In this document: in pieces, positions 56,101-64,000 of the stretch
Layout: each line of letters opens with the position of its first letter
How positions within the stretch are numbered: position 1 is the stretch's first letter
NCBI RefSeq assembly: GCF_964656455.1
Contig: NC_135718.1
Location: 126,953,093-127,017,092 of the forward strand
Origin: Halichoerus grypus
Taxonomy: Eukaryota > Chordata > Mammalia > Carnivora > Phocidae
Length of the DNA: 64,000 bases
Direction: 5' to 3'
Program-made: the position numbers and the translations under genes
The notes under the pieces: model-generated
Told to the model about the DNA's origin: nothing
Databases searched by the model: none
The model's input: the letters and a program-made list of their open reading frames with translations, nothing else

Positions 56101-56774
56101 AACTTGTAGATTTATGATAACTGTAGAGTGAAATATCTAAGAATGTTTTCTAGAAGATGTGGGACTTGAATGGGGCCTTAGTAGGTTTTATGGTATTTGC
56201 AAAGTAGGGCACTAGGTCATAGGGAATAACATGAGTGGAGACATGAAGTTACAAGTAAAAGACATATTTGGGCATTAGTAAGTAGACCATTTGGATAGGT
56301 TTTGAGATAGCTGCAAATTCATGGGTTTGTATTCTTAAATTTACAGTACTAACTATATAGAGAGTAAAGTCTGTTTATCATAATATTAAAGACACATGTC
56401 TATTCAATGTAACATTTGCCTCTTTTAAAATAGAAGTACTGGTGAGATATTTTACAGAGGGTTGGGAATTGGTTGAAGGAATTACCTTTGGAGAAAGGAT
56501 ATTAACTGAGCTCTAATTGCTTTTCGTTTAAAGGTATAGTCTCAAAATAGACTACACGTTTCCCAGTGAGACAGTAGGTGAATGCTTGTACATCTTTGCT
56601 TGATTACCTCAGCCTATGCGAATTTCCATTTTTACCAAAGTTCCTTAGCAATTAAAAACTACGACCAACTTTTTGTTTTCAATTCTATTTCTTCAAACAG
56701 TACCTGAGATACTATTTGAAAGATCCTTTTTTTAAATAACATCAGTTTTTTAAAAGTTTTTATTGAATCCAGTT

Positions 56775-56874
56775 TTGTTTGTTTAAGTAGGCTCTGTGCC
56801 CAGTGTGGGGCTTGAACTCACGACCCCGAGATCAAGAGTTGCATGCTCTACCAACTGAGCCAGCCAGGTGCCCC
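56775..56874 (-). mobile_element. Old short Can-SINE, antisense
   Basis: AAGTAGGCTCTGTGCCCAGT, GTGGGGCTTGAACTCACGAC and CTGAGCCAGCCAGGTGCCCC: the short, older subfamily. Confidence 0.92.
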
Positions 56875-57724
56875 AAAAGAAAGATTCTAAAGTCAAATGC
56901 ATTTGGGAAATGCTGCCTTGTCTGTGCCCTTTAAAAATGTTACAGCCCATTTTAGTACATTGAAGGCCAGTTAAGAAGCCTGTCTAGCTGTTTCTCAAAC
57001 GTGTTTAATCTTTGACCTCTTTTGTGAATGACATCTACTAACATCCTGTAGAATTAGTGTTACTTGGAGCATGCTTTGGGAAACATTGATTTATAACTTA
57101 AAATTTTGTAATTGATTAAGTTATCTGTTTCATATATATATATGAAACATTTAATGTTCTAATACAGTACATCATTTTCAGATACATCATTTGCATTGAC
57201 TCTTAGATTTATCTGGTTTCTTTTTCCTACCATTATTTCACTCAAATAATTGTGAAGACTTGACCTGCCTAAATTAGATCATTTTTAAGGAATTCTACCC
57301 TAAGATTCTATTCTATAATTACAGTTTATTCTTATGTGGGCTTTTGTGGTCAGTGCTGATTCATTTCTTTCTTTATACCTATTGCCAGTATACCTTTTCT
57401 CTTTCATTGTCATTTCTCACCCTTACTGGTAAAGTAACTTCCCAATCTAGAATATGCCCCTGTTGTGTTATCAACTCATTTTAGTATGAGGAACTTTGCA
57501 TTTTAAACATTTTTAAAATTCAGAGATGGTACCATGACTTTTTCCAAGCAATATTTTATAAAGATGACTTGCCCTGGAGAGACTTAAATATTAGTTAGAT
57601 GTCCTACTACTATGATTTTCATCTTTGCTTAAGAGGGCTGTAAAAATTAGATTTCTTTAACAGCTCTATAGATCTTACGCATTTGGACACAGACTCTACA
57701 AAGATTTGGATTGGTATAGACTTA

Positions 57725-57847
57725 ATATAGCTTTTTAAGAATATTTATTTTGAAGTATTTTAGACTTATAAAAAGTTTCAAGATAGGAAAAGAGCCCTTA
57801 TACTCCTTACCCAAATTCATCAATTTAACATTTTGCCACATTAACTT

Positions 57848-57878
<31 letters not shown>

Positions 57879-58380
57879 ATACACATATATAGATATATAC
57901 ATCACACACAAACACGTATGTATGTAAATGTTTCTGAAACATTCGAAAGAGGGTGCATACATCATAACTCTTTATGTTTCCTAAGAACAAAGCTGTTTGT
58001 TTGTATAACCAAAGTACAGGTGATTAAATGTTAGTATAATACTTTGATCAGTCTTATAGCCTGTATTTCAGTTTTGTCACTTGTCCCAGTTGTACTCAAT
58101 TGTACATTATAATATTTTTTTCAGTATAAGATCCAATCCAAGATCATGTAATATATTTAGTTTCATATCTCTAGTCTTCTTTAAACTGGAATAGTTCCTT
58201 AGCTTTTCTTTTTTGTTCATGACCTTGACATTTTTAAAGAAGACAGGTCATTTTCATCCCTCAATTTATTTTTTTCTGGTATTTCCTTACAATTAAATTA
58301 AGGTTGTGCTTTTTGGACTGGAATTGTGTCCTTCTCACAGTATTACATGCAGAGGCATGTGATACCATTTGCCCCTACTA
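57725..58380 (-). mobile_element. L1M 3' region, antisense
   Basis: AAAAGTTTCAAGATAGGAAA, CCAAATTCATCAATTTAACA, TTTGTCACTTGTCCCAGTTG, AAGATCCAATCCAAGATCAT and GACATTTTTAAAGAAGACAG follow ancient L1 3' sequences in antisense. It is interrupted by a (GT)n/(AT)n tract at 57848-57905. Confidence 0.82.
57848..57905. repeat. (GT)n(AT)n microsatellite
   Basis: Ten GT units, then TATGTATGTATATACACATA. Impure, inside the L1M fragment. Confidence 0.9.
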
Positions 58381-58456
58381 GGTAATGTTAATTTTGATCA
58401 CTTGGTTAAGATATTGTCTGGTTTCTTAACTTCATAGTTATTATTTTTACTTTTAT

Positions 58457-58654
58457 TTTTTTTAAAGATTTTTTATTTTTTATTTGACAGAGAGAGAGTA
58501 CAAGCAGGGGGAGCGACAGGCAGAGGCAGAGTGAGAGGGAGAAGCAGGCTCCCCGCTGAGCAGGGAGCCCCATGCAGGGCTCGATCCCATGACCCCGGGA
58601 TCATGAACTGAGCCGAAGGCAGACGCTTAACAACTGAGCCACCCAGGGGCCCCC
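58457..58654 (-). mobile_element. Can-SINE, antisense, with target-site duplication
   Basis: TTTAAAGATTTTTTATTTTT, GGGGGAGCGACAGGCAGAGG and CCACCCAGGGGCCCC. Perfect direct repeat TATTTTTACTTTTAT at 58442-58456 and 58655-58669. Confidence 0.97.
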
Positions 58655-58700
58655 TATTTTTACTTTTATAATAAGTAATTTGAGAGGACATTGATATTTA

Positions 58701-59044
58701 CAGTTGACCCTTGAACAATGCAGGGATTAGGAGTGCCAACCACCCATGCAGTTGGAAATCTGGTTATACTTTTGACTCCCCAGAAACTTAACTACTAATA
58801 ACTTATTATTGACTGGAAACCTTACCAATAACATAAATAGTTAATTAACATGTATTTAGTATGTTATATGTACTGTATACTGTATTCTTACAGTAAAGTT
58901 AGAGAAAATGATATTAAGAAAATCATAAGAGAAAATATGTTTCCAAGACTGTACTGTATTTATCAAAAAAAAAAAACAAAAAACACAACCCCTATGTGTA
59001 AATGACCTGCGCAGTTCAGGCCTGTACTGTTCAAGGGTTAACTG
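58701..59044 (-). mobile_element. MER2 (TcMar-Tigger), apparently complete
   Basis: Inverted ends CAGTTGACCCTTGAACAATG (58701) and TGTTCAAGGGTTAACTG (ends 59044), flanked by the TA duplication expected of Tc1/mariner elements (58699-58700 and 59045-59046). It is 344 bp long, and the internal text (ACTTTTGACTCCCCAGAAAC; TACAGTAAAGTTAGAG) fits MER2. Non-autonomous: no transposase. Confidence 0.92.
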
Positions 59045-59101
59045 TACTTATTTGCCCAATTCTACAATACATATAAAATAGCTTCAGAATTGCTATGTGT
59101 A

Positions 59102-59301
59102 GGGCGCCTGGGTGGCTCAGTTGTTAAGCGTCTGCCTTCGGGTCAGGTCATGATCCCAGGGTCCTGGGATCGAGCCCCACATCAGGCTCCCTGCTTGGCC
59201 AGGAGCCTGCTTCTTCCTCTCCCACTCCCCCTGCTTGTGTTCCCTCTCTCGCTGTGTCTCTCTCTGTCAAATAGATAAAAATCTTTAAAAAAAAAAAAAA
59301 A
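59102..59301 (+). mobile_element. Can-SINE, sense, with target-site duplication
   Basis: GGGCGCCTGGGTGGCTCAGT to an A-rich tail. The 16-bp perfect direct repeat AGAATTGCTATGTGTA at 59086-59101 and 59302-59317 indicates a recent insertion. Confidence 0.97.
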
Positions 59302-59399
59302 AGAATTGCTATGTGTATACCAATATGAAAAAGAAACCTACTAAGGAGTTTAAGATTTGTTTGCAATTCCTTTTTCTTTTTAAATTTTTTTGGTTTGTT

Positions 59400-60335
59400 T
59401 TACCCTTTTAATGCTTTTATATGTTTTCCAGTTTTATTGAGATCTAATCGACATGCAGCACTGTATAAATTTAAGGTGCACAACATAATTATTTGACTTA
59501 CACATACTGTGAAATGATGACCACAGTAAGTTTAGTTAACATCCATCATCTCATATAGATATGGTATAATTCCTTTTTCTTTAGATTGATAATATGTGGT
59601 CAAAATGCTGTGTTCTAAAATTACTTGGGTCCCCACCACCACCACCACTGCTTCATTGTAGTTCTGTTATTCCTTTGAAATGTATTTGGTTTTATTGGTT
59701 TCTGTTTTCATTTAGTTTTTATGGGCTTTTTTGCTCCATCCTTGTTGATACAATTTCATTTTTTGAATATGTAAGACATTAATATAATTCCAAAAGTCAA
59801 AACTATGCAAAAGTTGTACTCAGAGAGGTATCAGTCCCTCCCCTTATCTCTTCTACCTCTTTCCTATCCCTCACTCCCCACCAACCTGTATAGGTAACTA
59901 GTTGGCTTATCCTTCTTGTTCTTGTTTTTATAGAAGCAAGCACATGTATATATGTTTGTTTATTCTCCTTTAACAAAACATATTTAATCTTTCACAATTT
60001 GTGTTTTTCAATGACAGTATATCCTGGAAATTACTCCCCATAGTCCCTAGATATCTTCCTCATTCTTTTTTGCAGCAGCATAGTACTCTGTTGTGTGTAT
60101 GAACCATAGTTTCTTCAACCACTTTCCTATGGGCATCTAAGTAATTTCCAGTATCTTGCAATTACAAATAATGCTACAAAGAATAATGTCCTTTTGTATT
60201 CTTGGATTTTCAGGGTAAATTCCATAGAAATTGGATTGCTAGATTTGGAGGGTAAATGCCTATGTAGTTTTGGTAGCTAGTGCCAAAATCTTCTCCAAAG
60301 GGGTTTGTACCATTCTACATTCCTATCAGCAGTTC
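59400..60335 (-). mobile_element. L1M 3' region, antisense
   Basis: GTTTTATTGAGATCTAATCG, ACCACAGTAAGTTTAGTTAA (3' UTR), then GATATCTTCCTCATTC, TTTCCTATGGGCATCTAAG, TAAATTCCATAGAAATTGG and CATTCTACATTCCTATCAGC (end of ORF2). Two L1M copies may abut near 59580-59760. Confidence 0.82.
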
Positions 60336-60740
60336 AGCACAACTTTTGGACCTACAGCAGTAAAGAGATTCTTAAATCTAATGGATTATGAGATGACAGG
60401 TCACACTACGATTAACTCCTTAAAGAATTCCAATTTCATGAAGTCTCCAGTGAAGACCAGGTCAAACCAGCATCCTCCCAAAGTGTCTTGAGAGCACCCA
60501 GAAGTAGTTCAGGAATTACCCCAAATCCCAGAGTGATTGTGGATATCCAGAGGAAGACATAGAACTGTTTGGGGAGTATTAATGGCAAGACCTAAAACAA
60601 CCAAAATTTAGGGTGAGCCAAACGTGTGAAGAAGACAGTAGAAAGGAATGCTGGAAATCAGAACCATTCCAGAAAATCTGAACTGCCCAGGTTGGTCTTT
60701 GTCATCAGTAAGGACTTAATAAAAAAATTTTCCACCAGTT
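60336..60740 (+). other. Unassigned segment with a 73-codon open frame; possible retrocopy fragment
   Basis: It begins right after the L1M text at 60335. The frame in 60270-60491 continues with a serine/asparagine/lysine-rich reading, followed by stops. AATAAA occurs at 60718-60723, followed by an A-rich run. The layout could suit the 3' part of a processed transcript copied by L1. I cannot identify a parent gene and see no flanking direct repeat. Confidence 0.3.
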
Positions 60741-61565
60741 GTCTGTGCCCTTTTAAAAACATTTTGGTCTCATAGTTACATCTTAAAACAGGATTTGAGG
60801 TTGCAGAAAATTAAAAGGAGGGGGCAGTTGCTGTTCACTTCAGAAATACAGTTATCCTTCAGCAAGGAGCTTTTGCATATATTTGAGCTTATGGAAGCAT
60901 GAGGTTATAAGCATGAATAGCAAAGATATGTGTTTGTTCTTTTAGTATATTTACTTTTTTTAGTCCTATTTCCTTCAGCTAGGCAATCTATATGGTTTTC
61001 CTTTTTCCTCAAATAGGATTGCTATCACTAAATTAGGTCAGTGGAGAGGTGGGAGGAAGGCCAGAGCATCTGAATTAGTGAAAAGTCCTATTGAATATTT
61101 TACAAGATATATAGAAATACAGATATATAGAACCATTAGAGACTCCTTTGCATATCTCCTGTTTTAATAGTTCACAATAAATTTCTTGTTATCAGTTTGT
61201 GTATAATGAATTTTTCCAGTCTCAAAAACAAGAAAACCCCTGTTTCTGAAATTTCTATTATACATTGGGATGCTGATGCATTCTCAGTGGCTTCCTTTGC
61301 TCCTGTTCTTGTACTTTTTATGGTTATCATAACTGCAGCTGCCCAGAACTTCTGGTTAAATGAGAGATTAAAATACATGCAACAAAATTATTAAGGTTAT
61401 TCTTCCTGATGCAATAAAGAAAACTTATTGGACATGTTATCTCTTTATGGAAAGTTGGTATTTTTCTGATTCTTGAGGTGACATTTTTCTGATTCTTGAA
61501 GTTCTTGAAAATATATTATTTTCCAAATAATCTTTTTTTACAGTTAATTTTATTTAGGAAAACCT

Positions 61566-61679
61566 TTTTTTTTTAAAGATTTTATTTTTAAGTAATCTCT
61601 ACACCCAACGTGGGGCTTGAACTCACAACCCCCAAATCAGGAGTTACACACTCTACCTACTGAGCCAGCCAGGCACCCC
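61566..61679 (-). mobile_element. Old short Can-SINE, antisense
   Basis: AAAGATTTTATTTTTAAGTA, CTCTACACCCAACGTGGGGC, ACTCACAACCCCCAAATCAG and CTGAGCCAGCCAGGCACCCC. Short, older subfamily. Confidence 0.93.
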
Positions 61680-61744
61680 TGCAGAATAAACTTTCTACAT
61701 AAAAGTTGAACATGAATTTTAACTCAGACCCCATTTAATTTGGT

Positions 61745-61810
61745 TTTGTTCAGTAAATGTTTATTCAGGGCTGTTAGAGATTGTGCTAGGAAATACAAAG
61801 ATAATCACAA
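61745..61810 (-). mobile_element. L2 3' end, antisense
   Basis: TTCAGTAAATGTTTATTCAG followed by GAGATTGTGCTAGGAAATAC matches the reverse complement of the L2 terminus. Confidence 0.65.
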
Positions 61811-62452
61811 ATTATTCATATTAACTGAAATTATGAGTTTATTCATCATTTTAAAGTAAAATTATATTCTTTGGGATACCTCTAGATAGTAAAATTAATA
61901 ACACATATTCTCTTTATATAAGTAGCTACGTGCTTTAGAGACTGTAAAAATCTTAGTAGGAATTGCCACTATCCCATTAATTAAAAGAAATTCTTCATAT
62001 AGTTGAAAGAAATGATTATCTTGTTCAAGTCTACAATGCTATTTGCTTTATTCATACACTTACTGATATAGTCTTCTTTTCTCTTTGGAAAGAAACTGCC
62101 ATATCAGACTTGGTTTACTAATGTCTAAGCATTATAATGACTGCAAATCCAGCCCTGGAATCTTTCTACTTCCCTTTTGTGATACAGATTTACTTTTTAA
62201 TATGATGTGTGATTCTAGAACTTGGAAATAAAATTCTCTGCTGCCGGAGTACACAGATATCCTGAGTATCTGAAAAATGAATTGTTGTGTTGGGAGAGGA
62301 GATGATGGGAGGAGAAGGTGGAAGTCTTTATCATTAGGAGCCTATATATTTTAAAATATCAATTAACATTTAAAAATATGAGAACTATAAATTTGGAACT
62401 CCACTCTCAGAAGCTTTACTGTCACTTGTTAATTAAAAATCATTCTGATGAA

Positions 62453-62503
62453 TTTTCCCTTTACCTTTTGCTTTCCCTTTTTTCCCCACTGCTTTCTCTG
62501 AAG
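62453..62503 (+). promoter_or_regulatory. CAMSAP2: Long polypyrimidine tract with UGC motifs before the micro-exon
   Basis: Of the 51 bases before the exon, nearly all are C or T (TTTTCCCTTT, CTTTCCCTTTTTTCCCC, CTTTCTCTG) before the final AAG. TTCTCT at 62494-62499 is a PTB-type motif. TGC occurs at 62469-62471 and 62490-62492, the latter 11 nt before the exon, where SRRM4/nSR100 binds on neuronal micro-exons. Binding is inferred from motif position only. Confidence 0.6.
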
Positions 62504-62536
62504 TCTCCTTCCAAATGGTTTTGGAAACTGGTTCCA
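62504..62536 (+). CDS. CAMSAP2: CAMSAP2 33-nt alternative micro-exon
   Basis: Eleven codons reading Ser-Pro-Ser-Lys-Trp-Phe-Trp-Lys-Leu-Val-Pro. The acceptor is TTTCTCTGAAG and the donor is a full-consensus GTAAGT at 62537. At exactly 33 nt and phase 0 on both sides, it adds or removes 11 residues without changing frame. As I recall, mammalian CAMSAP2 has isoforms that differ by this 11-residue insert (1489 versus 1478 residues) immediately ahead of the CH domain. Two tryptophans and flanking lysines make it very different from the polar linker of exon 4, so inclusion could change how the CH domain packs or binds partners (inference). The open frame around it is intronic. The next constitutive exon is outside the window. 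Confidence 0.93.
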
Positions 62537-64000
62537 GTAAGTTTGCCCAGCTACTTCAGTTTGCTCTCCAGAATTGTAGAATGGTATCGTTTATGTCTTG
62601 CTGGTATAGTCATTTCATATAATTCTGTTAGTTACTGCATTGAGATTGGATTTTAAGGTATTTGATCATAATATAAAATAAAAAGATTAAAAAATCTAGC
62701 CAAAGTTTGGATTAGAAGCTTTAAAAGTAGTTTAAAGCATAAGCATTCTTTTGTTAGTCCTATTGATATTTACAGACTGCCAGTAACTAGGTTAAAAACA
62801 TGCATGGATAGAGATTCTTACTAGTTTTAATAACTTTAGGAAAAGTAAATATGAATTGCACATGTAAATTACTTGTATTTTTAAATCTCTTCTAAGGAAT
62901 CATTTCCTGAGTTGTAGGGTACACTTTTTGTGTGATAAAAAAGTGACATTTTCTCAGTGGCCATACCAGTATTGTACCTAAACTATATTTGGTTCTGATT
63001 TGACCTGAAGGGTTGTTCTTTAAGGATTAAATCTGGGTGGTTAGACCACTTAAGTATTTTATACCCTCAGAAATAAATATATAATTTAGAAATACACTAT
63101 AGTTTTTGGAAGGTAGAAAATACGATGCCCCTTTTAAATACCAGATTTCTCAGTTTGTAGAAAGAACAGGGAATGTTTCCGTACAGCAAGTTTATAAAAC
63201 CATATAATAAGGTCAAGTATAAAAGATGACAACTTTCATGAACTTCAAATGGGAGTTGTACATGACTTCAAGATTAAAAGTTGATTTACCTGATACATCT
63301 TTTAGGATGTAATCTTCAGGAAAATGTTTTAGCATGCTGCTCATAAATCCCTAATAATCAGTCTATTCTAAACCATCTACATTTATTGCTAAAGCCTTAT
63401 AAGGCTCTGTGTATGTGTGTGTGCCCTGTATAGAAGTGCTACTTGGCAGAGAGCAGTAGGACAAATCACAATTCAGTTTTTTATTCCATGACCCTGGGCG
63501 CTCAACTCAGTCCAGTTCAGATTATAGGCTGAAAACAGGCTACTCCTAGAGATCTGGGAGTTTGGGAATGAGCCCAGCCAGCCAAGTTAGAGGATTTCTA
63601 AGAGGGAGACTATTTTGTTTCTAGCTGGCCAGAGAAAGGAGTGTAAGGATCTAGAACTGTGGCTTACTAAATGTGAGAAGGGTAACTTAAGGCTAGAAGA
63701 TGCTACTGGTTGATTTCTTCTTTCTCACCCTTCCCTTCACTTCTTCTCTGCTATTTTTTCATGTTTGAATTTTAAACTCTACTAGCAGCAAAGTGAGGAA
63801 GGTTTCTAAGGATATTAAAATCAGTAATCAGTTAAAGAATTTATATAGTGTGTGTACGTAATTTTTTTTGAATATAGGTACTCTTGGGTTTGGAACATAC
63901 CATTAAATACATATGTCTAGTGTGCACTGATTAAAAAGAACAAGCTGAGTATTTCAAGAGGAAAAAAATGTTCCATGAATCTTGTTCTTGGGTAGCCAAA
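62537..64000 (+). other. CAMSAP2: CAMSAP2 intron 5, 5' part
   Basis: It starts with GTAAGT and runs past the window end. I recognise no SINE, LINE or LTR in these 1.46 kb, a marked contrast to the other introns. The next exon, expected to open with Ala-Arg-Tyr-Arg-Lys, is not here. A TGCATG lies at 62801-62806. Confidence 0.85.
62801..62806 (+). promoter_or_regulatory. CAMSAP2: TGCATG, candidate RBFOX site
   Basis: The hexamer TGCATG lies 264 nt downstream of the micro-exon donor. RBFOX proteins bound downstream of an exon generally favour its inclusion in neurons and muscle. One hexamer can occur by chance, so conservation is needed. Confidence 0.4.

Larger units (their letters stand above)
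52202..62503 (+). other. CAMSAP2: CAMSAP2 intron 4 (10.3 kb)
   Basis: From GTATAT at 52202 to acceptor TTTCTCTGAAG ending at 62503. It holds antisense L1 pieces, one MIR, four Can-SINEs and a complete MER2. The first 2.2 kb (52202-54390) contains no element I recognise. Further blank stretches are about 55900-56770, 56880-57700, 60740-61560 and 61820-62450. Confidence 0.9.

Noticed and set aside
1..64000. A novel operon, defence system or RNA gene
   Set aside because: I looked on both strands and found only mammalian exon, intron and retroposon sequence. Nothing supports a multigene system here.

Overview
This window is vertebrate nuclear DNA, not microbial. It is intronic sequence of one protein-coding gene on the + strand, read from four short exons whose conceptual translation matches CAMSAP2, a microtubule minus-end-binding protein. 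The organism is a caniform carnivore, most probably an arctoid (bear, seal or mustelid group). I infer this from about 34 copies of the tRNA-Lys-derived Can-SINE (heads like GGCGCCTGGGTGGCTCAGTC, tails of AAATAAATAAAATCTT), which do not look like the dog-type SINEC_Cf. Species cannot be fixed from the sequence alone.

Gene layout (all +): end of intron 1 (1-1580); exon 2 (1581-1840, 87 codons, the first split); intron 2 of 38.6 kb (1841-40423); exon 3 (40424-40585, 54 codons); intron 3 of 11.5 kb (40586-52117); exon 4 (52118-52201, 28 codons); intron 4 of 10.3 kb (52202-62503); a 33-nt in-frame micro-exon (62504-62536, 11 codons); and the start of the next intron to the window end. All four exons have AG/GT borders and phases that join without a frame break. 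They encode the N-terminal region up to the edge of the calponin-homology domain. The central CH, coiled-coil and C-terminal CKK regions lie downstream of the window, and the start codon lies upstream.

The introns are layered fossils. The oldest layer is L2 and MIR fragments. Next come ancient L1M pieces (notably a decayed antisense L1 spanning about 18.35-25.12 kb), two MLT1 (ERVL-MaLR) LTRs without internal genes, MER5-type hAT remnants and a complete MER2 Tigger-type element. Younger L1 3' ends and the Can-SINEs are on top. Many SINE insertions have readable target-site duplications. Two sites were hit twice, giving three copies of the target sequence, and two other sites hold a SINE inside a SINE.

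The observations most worth following are: the 33-nt micro-exon with UGC, polypyrimidine and downstream TGCATG signals (62.45-62.81 kb); a 47-bp near-perfect inverted repeat around a 237-bp spacer that I cannot assign to a family (33863-34193); a CTCF-like motif (35704-35721); and an LTR/L1 composite only 77 bp downstream of exon 3. I see no operon, CRISPR array, intact transposase, intact viral gene or RNA gene. All other long open frames fall in repeats or show no recognisable coding signal.
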